Positions 1-9,200 are shown, counted from the stretch's first letter. The stretch is 64,000 bases of DNA from Methanospirillum hungatei JF-1 (GCF_000013445.1 NC_007796.1:558001-622000); one strand, 5' to 3'. The notes: generated by a model from the letters alone, not told the origin. Made by a program: numbers and translations.

Positions 1-2
1 CA

Positions 3-647
3 ATGACTGCGTTTGAAGGAGCAGCATCTGGAGCAATGGAAGATGAGCAGGTTATTGTTACAGGATTTGACGAGGTCAAGACCTCTTATGCAAACTTGAC
101 TGCTGCAGCTGATACCATGTTTGTTTCATTTGAAACGGAAGGAAAACCCGTAATGGATGATGTTATTGCCTTTGAGGCGTCTGTGGATATAGTTTTTGAT
201 ACAACTGACAAGGTATGGGATGAGTATAACGTTGACGGTCCTGCAACTGTTGATGCCAGTGTCCGTTCTCTGTATGGCCGGTTACTTGCTGCGGTACAGG
301 AATCATATGCCTATCCGGTCCTTGGAGATATGATTGAAAAAGAGGATGCTCTTGCTGACTTTGCCGATTTTGACACTGTTATTGCACAATATGAGCAGAA
401 ATATCCTGACGCATCATATGATGATATTAAAGCAATGAAGGCGGAGATACAGGCAGCAGCAGAGGCAATGTTTGCATCATTTGAGGAGAATGGCACGGCT
501 GATCCAGCGGATGTAGCCGCTCTTGAAACCCTCGTTGAAGAAATGAATGAAAAGGCCCTCAAACTCTTTGACACATCATCTGAAGAGACAGTGGTCATCG
601 AAGAGAGTTCTGAAATTGAAGAAACAGCAGTGAATACCACTGCATAA
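3..647 (+). CDS. Acidic helical repeat protein, probably 5'-truncated by window edge
   Basis: I do not recognise this protein. The first visible ATG is at the very edge of the window, so the true start may lie upstream. The product is acidic, predicted helical and rich in Ala, Glu and Asp. It holds an internal duplication: AADTMFVSFETEG followed by an acidic helix ending in VFD recurs later as AAEAMFASFEENG followed by a helix ending in LFD, about 110 residues apart. The tail is Glu/Thr-rich (SSEETVVIEESSEIEETA) and probably disordered. There is no signal peptide or membrane segment in the visible part, though an N-terminal one could be missing. A T-run follows the stop. Confidence 0.6.
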   Translation: MTAFEGAASGAMEDEQVIVTGFDEVKTSYANLTAAADTMFVSFETEGKPVMDDVIAFEASVDIVFDTTDKVWDEYNVDGPATVDASVRSLYGRLLAAVQESYAYPVLGDMIEKEDALADFADFDTVIAQYEQKYPDASYDDIKAMKAEIQAAAEAMFASFEENGTADPADVAALETLVEEMNEKALKLFDTSSEETVVIEESSEIEETAVNTTA

Positions 648-648
648 T

Positions 649-662
649 TTTTTTTCTTTTCT
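649..662 (+). terminator. T-rich archaeal terminator
   Basis: Two runs of T (seven and four) separated by one C follow directly on the stop codon of the repeat protein. Such oligo-T tracts end archaeal transcripts. No hairpin precedes it. It lies between two converging genes. Confidence 0.5.
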
Positions 663-665
663 CTA

Positions 666-938
666 TTATCCTGCCCATCGTAACCGGGCAGTTGGAACCA
701 GCGTTAATTGACCCTGACGAACCGTTATCAGGTGGGACCAGGTCATGTATCCGTCATGAGTTATCGTAATCTCATGAGTTCCGGCAGGAATGCCAGCCCT
801 CTCGAGTGGCGTGGAACCAATCATCTCACCGTCAAGGAATACTGTTTCGTTCTCCGGTGTTGAATTGACCATCAGCACTCCGTTCGGTAAGGTTACATAT
901 TTTTGACCTTTCACATACCTAAGAAAGAGAATGAACAT
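666..938 (-). CDS. PEGA-domain protein, possibly a 5'-truncated remnant
   Basis: The C-terminal 70 residues form a PEGA domain: a small beta-sandwich seen in archaeal surface and exported proteins, recognisable here from NSTPENETVFLDGEMIG, the STPLERAGIPAG turn and the ITHDGYMTW strand. No signal peptide is visible in front of it, which is unusual for the family and suggests the 5' part has been lost. I chose the internal ATG preceded by AGGT; the longer frame would run deep into the divergent gene on the other strand. The two starts would then overlap head to head, so at most one of the two is likely to keep a normal promoter. The function is unknown beyond a likely extracellular role. Confidence 0.5.
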   Translation of the reverse strand: MFILFLRYVKGQKYVTLPNGVLMVNSTPENETVFLDGEMIGSTPLERAGIPAGTHEITITHDGYMTWSHLITVRQGQLTLVPTARLRWAG

Positions 939-1130
939 ATACCTGCGAAACGGACTATTTGGGCTATTACTTCTTATTTCTACAATAGGAATTGTTGTTG
1001 GTGCAGAACCTTCAGGATACACCGTGTATGTACAAGGTGCAGAGAGCAGTATTGACAGAACCTCGGATGGGATATATAAGATAACGATTCAGGACGTCAT
1101 TCCCTTCTCCACGATTTTTGAAGGGGATGA

Positions 1131-1146
1131 GAGGCTGTTGCACAAA
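1131..1146 (+). repeat. Left terminal inverted repeat of the insertion sequence
   Basis: Reads GAGGCTGTTGCACAAA and pairs with the right end at 14 of 16 positions. The 4-bp target duplication ATGA sits directly outside it. Confidence 0.85.
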
Positions 1147-1212
1147 CACAAAAAAAGCTTAATATAAATTATTAAAGCTTAATTATATATATTATTAAGA
1201 TCAATATATTAT

Positions 1213-2823
1213 ATGTCTCATCGCTATAACATGATTAGAGGATATGGTAATGAACAACAATTTTTACTCCCTGTCAATGCGATGGACTGGCTATCTGAAA
1301 ATGATATTACTTATGGCATATTAGAAATTCTTTCGATTCTCGATATTAGTCCATTTATTAATAAATATCGTGACGATGGTCGCGGTTCTGCCTTTTTTGA
1401 TCCTCGTTCAATGCTTGGAATAATAATTTATTCAATGATTCGTGGAGAAAAATCTAGCAGAAAAATTGAGATGTGCTGCCATTATGATATTGGATATCGG
1501 ATCGTCGCCAATAATCTTACACCTGACCATACAACGATCTATCGTTTCAAGAAGAATAATTCAAAAGAAATCAAATCCCTTTTTAAACAATTATCTCAAA
1601 TTATCGTAGAATCCGGGATAGCAAGAATCGGTGTCCTAGCCCTCGATGGATCAAAATTTGGCTGTAATGCCTCTTTATCAGCCAATAAAAAATTAAAATA
1701 CCTTGAAGCAGAGCTAGGTCGGCTTTTTGATGAATCACAGGAAATTGATGAGTTAGAAAACGATGATATAAATATTCAGGATATGGAGATTAACCGACTA
1801 CCTGAGCATCTTTCAACAAAAGAAAAACGAAAGGAAGTTCTTAATCGGGCTAAAGAGAAATTAATTGAACGACATGATATCGAATCTAAAAAACAAGAAG
1901 AAAAGATTCTGGACCGCGAAAAAGAAGAATTAGAATCGGGTAAAAAGAAACGAGGTAGAAAGCCTTTAGAGCCTAAAAAAGAGCCATCTTCAGATTCAAA
2001 AGTAAATCTCACTGATCCTGAAAGTCAGATAATGTCAACCACCAATGGCTGGATTCAAGGGTATAATGGGCAGATTATCGTTTCTGAAAATCAATTTATC
2101 CTCGCTGCAATGATATCAGATGAGCAAAACGATAAAAAATTATTAATACCTATGCTAAATGAACTCGAAGACCTTTTTACGGGTATTCATCCATCAATTT
2201 CGCCTAATATACTACTATCTGATGCAGGTTATTTCTCATACCCGAATTCTTTAGCAGAATTGGATTATGGCATTCAACTCATCATCCCTCCTTCTAAAGA
2301 AAGAAAAATTCCAGAATATTCAGATAATGATGGGTATATCTCACGAATGGAAATGATATGTCGGGCGATTTGTATGGGAGAAATAATCACATTTCCGGAA
2401 TTGCAAAGTATCGGGACGTTTGTTTGGCAATCTTTTATGAACAGAGAGAAACAAGCAACAACTCAGGAAATTTGTAAACGAGTTATGGAAGTACGTGTGA
2501 AATCCCCCACTGGTAGAGAGTTATATCGAAAACGAAAATACATGGTCGAACCAGTTTTTGGTAATATGAAACATAATATGAGGTTTAGGAGTTTCTCTCA
2601 AAAAGGGAAAGAGAATTGCGAGGGAGAATTCTTTTTAGCTGCATTAGTGCATAATATAAAAAAACTTATCAGATTTGAGGGTATAGTTAAAATTAAAGAA
2701 TTTGCTACGAATATTATAAAACCGTCAAGAGGTTCAGGTTTTTCCTATATTTTTGCAAACACAGTATGTAAAGTGGGAATTGATACATGCAGGTTCATAC
2801 ATCAATTAGTCTATTTTGGTTGA
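1213..2823 (+). CDS. DDE transposase, IS1182-like (IS4/IS5 superfamily)
   Basis: This 536-residue protein catalyses excision and insertion of the element. The N-terminal 150 residues match the DUF772-type domain (FDPRSMLGIIIYSMIRGEKS and a YRFKKNN helix). The catalytic triad can be placed at D145 (LALDGSKFG), D337 (LLSDAGYFS) and E446 (MVEPVFGNMK). A long charged coiled-coil insert at about residues 160-270 (Lys/Glu-rich) separates the first Asp from the rest. The C-terminal region with NMRFRSFSQKG and the AALVHNIKKL helix is typical of IS1182 proteins. The frame is intact, so the copy may still be active. The start ATG follows an A+T-rich stretch with no clear ribosome binding site. Confidence 0.88.
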   Translation: MSHRYNMIRGYGNEQQFLLPVNAMDWLSENDITYGILEILSILDISPFINKYRDDGRGSAFFDPRSMLGIIIYSMIRGEKSSRKIEMCCHYDIGYRIVANNLTPDHTTIYRFKKNNSKEIKSLFKQLSQIIVESGIARIGVLALDGSKFGCNASLSANKKLKYLEAELGRLFDESQEIDELENDDINIQDMEINRLPEHLSTKEKRKEVLNRAKEKLIERHDIESKKQEEKILDREKEELESGKKKRGRKPLEPKKEPSSDSKVNLTDPESQIMSTTNGWIQGYNGQIIVSENQFILAAMISDEQNDKKLLIPMLNELEDLFTGIHPSISPNILLSDAGYFSYPNSLAELDYGIQLIIPPSKERKIPEYSDNDGYISRMEMICRAICMGEIITFPELQSIGTFVWQSFMNREKQATTQEICKRVMEVRVKSPTGRELYRKRKYMVEPVFGNMKHNMRFRSFSQKGKENCEGEFFLAALVHNIKKLIRFEGIVKIKEFATNIIKPSRGSGFSYIFANTVCKVGIDTCRFIHQLVYFG

Positions 2824-2874
2824 TAGCTTAAGGGGTAGAGATCGATCATTTGTGATCCTGCATGATATTGATCA

Positions 2875-2890
2875 TTGGTGCAACACCCTC
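2875..2890 (-). repeat. Right terminal inverted repeat of the insertion sequence
   Basis: Read inward it is GAGGGTGTTGCACCAA, differing from the left end at positions 5 and 14. The second copy of the ATGA duplication follows immediately. Confidence 0.85.
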
Positions 2891-3260
2891 ATGAGCTGTT
2901 CCTTTTCCAGACAAAACATATTGTAAATGAAACCAATCCGATGAATGCAGTTCTTATACTGAGCGGTTCTGAAATGGAGCTGAAATCTCTGATTGAGATA
3001 TCCAGTATCTCCATGGATACAGAACAGAATATCATTACCTTCCTGGCACACCCCTTGGAGTTCAATTCAGGGGAACTTCTCAAACCTTTCCTGAATGGTA
3101 TGGGAGATCTGGATATGGCAACAGGAAAGAGAGCAAATCTGACTGCTTTGTATCTTGAAATTATTCATCCGGTTGCTGAAAATAAATGGAATCCGCAGTT
3201 CCCGTGTTGTGTTGAGGGTCCTGGTGGTCAGTGTTATATGAAGTGTTAATATTCTGATAC

Positions 3261-3270
3261 TTTTTTTTTT
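3261..3270 (+). terminator. T-tract terminator
   Basis: Ten consecutive T residues lie 12 bases after the stop of the interrupted exported-protein gene, consistent with an intrinsic archaeal terminator. Confidence 0.5.
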
Positions 3271-3375
3271 CATCAACTCAATTGTTCATTATGAAGCTTC
3301 TTCTGGCCAGTGAAGAAACTTCATGATTCAGCACATCAGATATCTGGTATTCATATCTTCTGTGGGGGAGTATCC

Positions 3376-5604
3376 ATGAATTTTTCAGAAAAAAATATCC
3401 TATATGCAGGAATTGGAATAAGTATCCTGCTGTGTCTCCTGATACCATCGGTATGTGCAGGACCGTCTGATAACTGGTTCCCTGACAATCGATGGATCCA
3501 GCAAATTTCAGGTCAGAATTATCAGAATACCATCCAGATATCTGAAGAACATGCACCTGACCGGCTTATTGTCCGGTATAAACCAGAATCGATGAAAAGC
3601 CAGTCTGCCATGATGTCGGTACAGGCGATGGCACATGCAGAGGCAGGATCCCGGGTAGTTCGTGATCTCAGCACAAGCGGGGTTGTGGGGATGCAGGTCG
3701 TACAGGTGACTGGAACGAGCCTTACACGTGCCATGGAGATCTATGAAACAAATCCTGATGTCCTGTACGTGGAGCCCGATTACCGGATATCACTTAGTCC
3801 GATTGAAAAAACCGGGACATCTGCTCCAATTCAGGCCCAGAGTTTTCGTGCAGCAGGAACGGGGTGGCCAAATGATCCTGGATATTCCCAGCTCTGGGGT
3901 CTTGAAAATACCGGTCAAACTCCCTTTTATGGAAAAACAGGGGCAGATATCAAGGCTCCTTTAGCCTGGGGGGCAACAACCGGATCATCATCGGTTGTGA
4001 TAGCGCTCATTGATACCGGCGTTGATTATTCCCACCCGGATCTTTCTTCTAATATCTGGCAAAACCCGGGTGAGTATTCAAACGGGGCTGATGATGATGG
4101 AAATGGGTATATTGACGATATCAGGGGCTGGAATTTTGTCTCAAAAAATAATGACCCTATGGATGATAACGGACATGGAACACATTGTGCCGGGACCATG
4201 GCAGCCGTCGGGAACAATGGAATCGGCGTGACTGGTGTTAGCTGGAATACAAAGATCATGCCATTGAAGTTCCTTGACTCCAAGGGGTCCGGGTATACAT
4301 CCGATGCTATTTCAGCAATCCTCTATGCAACCCAGAAGGGAGTCCCCATCATCTCCTGTTCATTCAGCGGTCCGGGAGAGTCCCTTGCCCTCAAAGAAGC
4401 GATAGATTCCTCTTCTGCACTCTTTATCTGTGCAGCGGGGAATGCTGGTGCAAATTCTGACATTACTCCCCAGTACCCGGCTGCATATCCAAGTTCGCAG
4501 ATAATCTCCGTTGCAGCCTCTACCTATCATGACACTCTGGCTACGTTCTCCAATTACGGAACGAGTTCAGTTGATCTTGCCGCTCCGGGAGTCAGCATCT
4601 ACAGTACGACAAAAGCCGGAGGGTATTCTTATCTGAACGGTACGTCGATGGCTGTTCCCTATGTCACCGGAACAGCCGCCCTGCTCAAAGCCAGAAATCC
4701 CTCAATCTCTACACCACAGATGAAGAGTAAGATTCTGGGTTCATGCGATGTTCTTGCATCCCTTTCAGGAAAAGTTGCGACAGGCGGGAGGCTAAATGCG
4801 GCAAAAGCGCTTGATGTGTCCATTCCTACGCCGACTCCGACAATCACTCCTGTTCCCACGGTAACCCATACTCCAACTCCAAGCCCGACTCCGACATTTA
4901 CTCCTGTTCCTACGGTGACCCGCACTCCAACTCCCAGTCCGACTCCGACATTTACCCAGATTCCTACGGTGACCCGTACTCCAACTCCAAGCCCTACTCC
5001 GACATTTACCCCGGTTCCTACGGTGACCCGCACTCCAACTCCCAGTCCGACTCCAACGTTCACTCCTTCACCAACACAAGGGCCGGTCCCTCCGTGCGGC
5101 GTTTATAAAAAAGATATCCAGTCTGGTTTTCTCAGGCAGGGACAAGCAGCAGTGTACGGTTACTATATTCCGGTTGATGGACGGTCAAAGATTGAGTGGT
5201 CATTAACAGTCCGTGGAACATGTGGTGCTGGTCAGGGGATTGCAACCGCAGCAAAAACAGGAGGATTGAAGGATAATAACAATGCATGTGCCGGTTCATC
5301 AGTATTTGATCTGTATGTGTGCAGGGATTGTAATCCGCAGAATTCACGGTGTTATGCTAATTATTATGCCTATGGGCCGAATGCATACACCTCCATAACA
5401 AAGCCGGCGTCTGGTTCAACGTACTTTGTGATGATCTATGCCAGATCCGGAAATGGTATATATGACCTGCAGATGAACAGTTACAAATGTACAGGGAATA
5501 CTCCCATTATTGTAGCCTCTGCTGAACAGGGGATGCAGATGGCCGGAACTGACAGTGGGGCATCTCCTGCTTCCATCCCGGTCCCGACAGCCGAGTTTGT
5601 GTAG
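3376..5604 (+). CDS. Secreted subtilisin-like serine protease (S8) with C-terminal domain
   Basis: An extracellular endoprotease of 742 residues. The start ATG is preceded by GGGGGAG and opens a signal peptide (about residues 1-28); a longer frame begins 66 bases upstream but lacks a site. A pro-domain follows (about 60-145, DRLIVRYKPESM to VLYVEPDYRI). The S8 catalytic domain spans about 165-480 with D213 (LIDTGVDYSHPDL), H267 (NGHGTHCAG) and S424 (NGTSMAVP). Next comes a Thr-Pro linker made of four 18-residue repeats and a partial fifth, then a Cys-containing beta domain (about 575-700) resembling bacterial pre-peptidase C-terminal domains. The tail has no obvious membrane anchor. The gene converges with the binding-protein genes and probably forms its own transcript. 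Confidence 0.93.
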   Translation: MNFSEKNILYAGIGISILLCLLIPSVCAGPSDNWFPDNRWIQQISGQNYQNTIQISEEHAPDRLIVRYKPESMKSQSAMMSVQAMAHAEAGSRVVRDLSTSGVVGMQVVQVTGTSLTRAMEIYETNPDVLYVEPDYRISLSPIEKTGTSAPIQAQSFRAAGTGWPNDPGYSQLWGLENTGQTPFYGKTGADIKAPLAWGATTGSSSVVIALIDTGVDYSHPDLSSNIWQNPGEYSNGADDDGNGYIDDIRGWNFVSKNNDPMDDNGHGTHCAGTMAAVGNNGIGVTGVSWNTKIMPLKFLDSKGSGYTSDAISAILYATQKGVPIISCSFSGPGESLALKEAIDSSSALFICAAGNAGANSDITPQYPAAYPSSQIISVAASTYHDTLATFSNYGTSSVDLAAPGVSIYSTTKAGGYSYLNGTSMAVPYVTGTAALLKARNPSISTPQMKSKILGSCDVLASLSGKVATGGRLNAAKALDVSIPTPTPTITPVPTVTHTPTPSPTPTFTPVPTVTRTPTPSPTPTFTQIPTVTRTPTPSPTPTFTPVPTVTRTPTPSPTPTFTPSPTQGPVPPCGVYKKDIQSGFLRQGQAAVYGYYIPVDGRSKIEWSLTVRGTCGAGQGIATAAKTGGLKDNNNACAGSSVFDLYVCRDCNPQNSRCYANYYAYGPNAYTSITKPASGSTYFVMIYARSGNGIYDLQMNSYKCTGNTPIIVASAEQGMQMAGTDSGASPASIPVPTAEFV
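4834..5066 (+). repeat. Tandem 54-bp repeats coding a Thr-Pro linker
   Basis: Four full 54-bp units (starting at 4834, 4888, 4942 and 4996) and a partial fifth encode TPTFTPVPTVTRTPTPSP with small changes. The unit length is a multiple of three, so copy-number change would keep the protease frame. It acts as an extended spacer between the catalytic and C-terminal domains. Confidence 0.9.
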
Positions 5605-5689
5605 TTATGACTTGACTGAACCGTACATATACACTCTTTTTTTGGACAATGCACCGGTTATCCCGCTCATCATACAAACCTTAAAAAAG

Positions 5690-6925
5690 TCAGACCAGTG
5701 AAATGGTCATGAGTTCAAATCTTCCATCCTTAAATCCCCACCGGTCCATAGCACTGGTAGGTGCATGATTCATATCAAAAATCTTCGGGCCGGTCACCCC
5801 ATAGTATCTGGAGTTATCAAGACCCTCTTTGATCATTTCAGCCGTGATATTCTCCTCTCCGTTTCCATTCCTGAATGCATCGGCGATAAGCATCATGGAA
5901 TCATACCCATATCCTGCAAGGGTTTTCGACGGATCATTCCCAAATGCCTCCTGGTATGACTGAACAAACCGGTCAGAGTGGTCGCCTGGCACGAGATTTG
6001 TGTAGGCAGAGATGGTAAACAGGGGAAACCGGGAGAGTGCATCAGTCTCTTCTTTCTCCAGATTCTCAAGGCATGATGATTCGGTCAATAATACCTGTCC
6101 CCGGTATCCTGCTTCAGAAATATTCCGGATAAGAGGAATCTGCCGTGTATCATACATGATGATGACAATCGCATCCGGAGCTTTATCGAGGATTGTCCGG
6201 GTAAATGATGAAAAATCATTCTCCTCCGGGAGAACCGGGTATGTCCCTGAAATCTGGAAATCTTGCTCTATTAGGCCCTTTAGGATGTGATTCAGGACCG
6301 ATTCTCCGTATTTATCCTGAACATACACCAGGGCAGGACGGTCTGATGTGTAGGCCAGCCATTCTGAAACAAATTGTGCAAGGGCGAATATCGGAGGGTT
6401 GACCTGGTAAAAGAGCGGTGATATGCCATAAAGAGATTCTCCGTTCGCCTGGGGGGATATGAGGAGCGTGGTATCTGATTTTCCGGTTTCCCGTGCCATC
6501 GGAAGGGTCAGGGTAGTTGTATAGGATCCGATAACCACAGGAATAGAATCGGTCTGCATCTCCTTGAAAAGAGTCAATGCTCTGTCCGGGTCTCCGGTAT
6601 CATCAGCAACCTGGAGATCTACCTGATATCTGCATGTTTCGTCAGCGTTTATCTCATCTGCTGCAACCTGAATACCCTGAAGAAGATGAGAACCGGCCAC
6701 ACTATCATCGCCGCTCAATGGAAGAATGACTCCGATAGTAATTTTTGCCTTCTCTGGTTCAAGAGCAGAAACCGGAACAATGCAGCAAAGCAGGATGAGC
6801 ATAAGAAAGCCGGCAACGGAAATATGCCTGCAATTAATATTGATATCTAAAATACAGGATTGCTTCATTCCGGTTGTTCCACATTGGATGTTTGCATGAA
6901 TTTTATTTTGTTTATTCGGATGCAT
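5690..6925 (-). CDS. Exported branched-chain amino-acid-type binding protein (Peripla_BP_6)
   Basis: A type I periplasmic binding protein of the LivK/receptor-family class, about 411 residues. The hydrophobic export segment (SVAGFLMLILLCCIVPVSA) lies unusually far in, near residues 38-56. The mature domain starts with KITIGVILPLSGDDS and contains the family's VVIGSYTTTLTLPMA hinge and LAGYGYDSMMLIADA. I chose the ATG at 6925 because GGAGGAACATACG precedes it and it overlaps the end of the upstream protease-fusion gene by 14 bases, so the two are translationally coupled. No permease or ATPase genes lie nearby, so it is more likely a sensor or ligand-capture protein than part of a transporter. 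The ligand is unknown. Confidence 0.85.
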   Translation of the reverse strand: MHPNKQNKIHANIQCGTTGMKQSCILDININCRHISVAGFLMLILLCCIVPVSALEPEKAKITIGVILPLSGDDSVAGSHLLQGIQVAADEINADETCRYQVDLQVADDTGDPDRALTLFKEMQTDSIPVVIGSYTTTLTLPMARETGKSDTTLLISPQANGESLYGISPLFYQVNPPIFALAQFVSEWLAYTSDRPALVYVQDKYGESVLNHILKGLIEQDFQISGTYPVLPEENDFSSFTRTILDKAPDAIVIIMYDTRQIPLIRNISEAGYRGQVLLTESSCLENLEKEETDALSRFPLFTISAYTNLVPGDHSDRFVQSYQEAFGNDPSKTLAGYGYDSMMLIADAFRNGNGEENITAEMIKEGLDNSRYYGVTGPKIFDMNHAPTSAMDRWGFKDGRFELMTISLV

Positions 6926-9092
6926 CGTATGTTCCTCCAAAGAAGAGAGTTAAAGGTAAGTCAATTGACTCACACCCCCTGGATATCGTCGGATGGGATG
7001 ATCTGACATTATAATAAACATTCTGGTACAAATGTCTGATCGATCCGTCAAATTCGGGCTCTCTCAAAATTGTAATCAACCGGGAGGTAAATTCGTCTGA
7101 AAGCCAGTTTGAGAGTTCTGAGTCATAAGTTGCAGCCTTTGATGTCTCATCCGGTGCAGCAGCAGTTATTATGACCACTCCGGGAGTGGTAATCTCTGAT
7201 GCAATAACTCCGGAAAAACATGACTCAAGGACTAAAAGCAGCTGTCCAAACCTCCCTGACTCTTTCATTTCTGTCAGGGCATCGGCGAGTTCTTTCGGTG
7301 AGATATATTTACTCCCATCTCCGACGACAATATCTCCTCCCGGTTGTCCATGAGAGGATAGGTAGATAAGAACGGTAGAGTTTTCGTCGGATTTGAGCAA
7401 AGGGTCTCCGGCCTGTGAGCCCTTTCCGGTAAGGATGTCAAGGAACATGCCTTTATTCACCAGCTCTCCCGTAAGGTCAGGAATTGCATCCTTTCGAACT
7501 TCCTCAACAGATGGAGTATGATACACCTCCCCGGGCTTTTTGTTTCTTGTATCGGTCGGAATGTCATCATATACGAGCAGGGTAATATGATCATCAGGCA
7601 CTCCCTGGTCCCGGATATACTGGTACATGGTCAGGGCATCTGCCTGATGCCGGTAATTCTCCCAGTTATGGGATAGGCTTCCGATAACTGCCCAGAATTC
7701 ACCGGGTGGATGAGGGGTTGGATCAGGAGCCGGATCTGGAGATTCATTCAATCCGAGGAGTAGTCCGACATCAGACTTTGTTGTTCTCGTGTAAGCAATC
7801 GGATCTTCACGGACCATTCCCTCCTGTATCTGATAGGTTTCGTACCAGGGAATCAACCGGTCTGTACCTTCTTCCCTGAAGGTAAGAGGGCCGGTTGCTC
7901 CGGTGAGGATCGGTATATCCCCTGCAAGAATCTCATCCAATGCTGCCTGAATACCCTGCACTGTTCGTGGAATTGAATCTCCCGTCCCTTTTGTCAGGAC
8001 GGTCATAGCAGCAGTCTTTGGGGATATATCCGGAAAAGCCATAAACCGTGCCATAACCTGTGCACCGGCAAGAACCGCATCATAGGCCTCTGGGACATAT
8101 CCGGAGGTGTCGCCATGTGCGATTGCCTGATACTCTTCAGAAAATTGTAAATCCCAAGGCTTTTGCATAAGGATAAGGGTGTCATCAGGAACTTTGGTTG
8201 ATACTGTACTGACCGTGTCAATCTTCCAGAGTCCGGAGTCTAAAAGAGCCTGTAATGTCTCACTATCTGCCCGCTCCCATACCCGGCTGTCTGAATCGAT
8301 ATCAGGATAGACCAGATACAGTTTGGGCGGGGATGGCACATTTTTGAGAGAACTGATGACCTCACGTATCTCACTTCCTTCTCCTGAATGGATGAATATC
8401 AAAAAATCCGGATTATCTGTCAGTAATCGTCCGACTGCATCAGGAATCTCCTCCGTGGTGTTATATGTTTCTGCTCCCGTAACGGCTATCCCCTGTTCTA
8501 TGGCCCAGTAGGGAATCCAGTCATAAAATGTCTCTCCATATGAACTGTTTATGGTGAGGATCGAGACATACTTCCCGTCATGGGCTTTGATATGCTGCAT
8601 CATGACTGCAGTGGTCTCCCCGTCATTTGTTATGGTCCGCCATACCCCTCCGGTTCCTGCATAGGCACGATACATCTCATCAGATGAAGCAGTCGGTGAG
8701 ATGAGCACCCTATGATTTTTTATGAATATTTCTGATACCTGAAAGACTTCATCTGAAGTATATGGGCCGATAACCACCCGTATCCTGGGATCACGGACAA
8801 AATAATCCGCATACGTCATGATATCACCAAGCCGTGTATCCCGGAGAATTAACTCAAGCGGTCTTCCACCAATTCCTCCTCCTGCATTGATCTGGTCCCT
8901 GGCAAGGGTTATGGCATCATATAAGGGCTGCCCCTCCGGTCCGGAAAGGGGGAGAAGTACTCCCATGTATATTGGTTCAGTATCGGCACAAGCCGTCGAT
9001 GAGCAGAGAATGAATAAGAAAAAAAGTTGAATGCACCAAAATGAGGATATTATAACTGATTTATTATGCATAGATGGTCCATTGTCTTTCAT
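6912..9092 (-). CDS. Binding-protein domain fused to a C13 (legumain-like) cysteine protease
   Basis: A 726-residue exported protein with a signal peptide (about 8-36). Residues 38-445 form a Peripla_BP_6 domain (MGVLLPLSGPEG, VVIGPYTSDEV). A Pro/Asp-rich linker (DPAPDPTPHPPG) leads into a peptidase C13/caspase-fold domain, about 466-726. Catalytic residues are visible: H581 in YLSSHGQPGGD and C625 in LESCFSG, 44 residues apart, close to the spacing in legumain and GPI8. The strand before the Cys (QLLLVLES) and the strand after it (VVIITAAA) fit the clan CD fold. The product should act outside the membrane, where ligand binding could control the protease. It is co-transcribed with a second binding protein. 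The start is uncertain: an internal ATG at 9071 also fits. Confidence 0.85.
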   Translation of the reverse strand: MKDNGPSMHNKSVIISSFWCIQLFFLFILCSSTACADTEPIYMGVLLPLSGPEGQPLYDAITLARDQINAGGGIGGRPLELILRDTRLGDIMTYADYFVRDPRIRVVIGPYTSDEVFQVSEIFIKNHRVLISPTASSDEMYRAYAGTGGVWRTITNDGETTAVMMQHIKAHDGKYVSILTINSSYGETFYDWIPYWAIEQGIAVTGAETYNTTEEIPDAVGRLLTDNPDFLIFIHSGEGSEIREVISSLKNVPSPPKLYLVYPDIDSDSRVWERADSETLQALLDSGLWKIDTVSTVSTKVPDDTLILMQKPWDLQFSEEYQAIAHGDTSGYVPEAYDAVLAGAQVMARFMAFPDISPKTAAMTVLTKGTGDSIPRTVQGIQAALDEILAGDIPILTGATGPLTFREEGTDRLIPWYETYQIQEGMVREDPIAYTRTTKSDVGLLLGLNESPDPAPDPTPHPPGEFWAVIGSLSHNWENYRHQADALTMYQYIRDQGVPDDHITLLVYDDIPTDTRNKKPGEVYHTPSVEEVRKDAIPDLTGELVNKGMFLDILTGKGSQAGDPLLKSDENSTVLIYLSSHGQPGGDIVVGDGSKYISPKELADALTEMKESGRFGQLLLVLESCFSGVIASEITTPGVVIITAAAPDETSKAATYDSELSNWLSDEFTSRLITILREPEFDGSIRHLYQNVYYNVRSSHPTISRGCESIDLPLTLFFGGTYDASE

Positions 9093-9200
9093 ATAGTAAT
9101 GCGGACCTTTCAGATAAATTTCCCTGTTTTACATGATTATAAATACATGGAAAATATCAGAGAAAATAGAAAATAAAGAAGAGTCAGGGATTTACCCCCT

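Larger units (their letters stand above)
1131..2890 (+). mobile_element. IS1182-like insertion sequence, complete
   Basis: This is a 1760-bp element bounded by imperfect terminal inverted repeats (left GAGGCTGTTGCACAAA, right end read inward GAGGGTGTTGCACCAA, 14 of 16 matching). It is flanked by a 4-bp direct duplication, ATGA at 1127-1130 and 2891-2894. It carries one transposase gene in full. Base composition is markedly more A+T-rich than the neighbouring genes, as expected of a recent arrival. Related ends occur at about 29.5, 34.2 and 53.7 kb. Confidence 0.9.
931..3249 (+). pseudogene. Small exported protein gene split by an insertion sequence
   Basis: The 5' part (931-1130) encodes a clear signal peptide (LRNGLFGLLLLISTIGIVVG followed by A) and about 45 further residues. 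The 3' part (2895-3249) encodes about 118 residues ending in a Cys-containing tail (CCVEGPGGQCYMKC). Deleting the element plus one copy of the duplicated ATGA removes 1764 bases, a multiple of three, and joins the two parts in one frame of 184 codons plus a stop, with the junction reading GDELFLFQTKH. The insertion therefore looks recent: no stop or frameshift has accumulated on either side. I do not recognise the family. In its present state the 5' part reads a few codons into the element and stops, so no full protein is made. Confidence 0.85.

Noticed and set aside
4659-5063. Open frame on the minus strand coding a Gly-Val repeat protein
   Set aside because: It is the mirror of the Thr-Pro repeat linker in the subtilase gene; its length comes from the repeat, and it has no start signals or recognisable features.
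4834-5066. Evenly spaced repeats considered as a CRISPR array
   Set aside because: The units are contiguous, with no unique spacers, and encode an in-frame linker.
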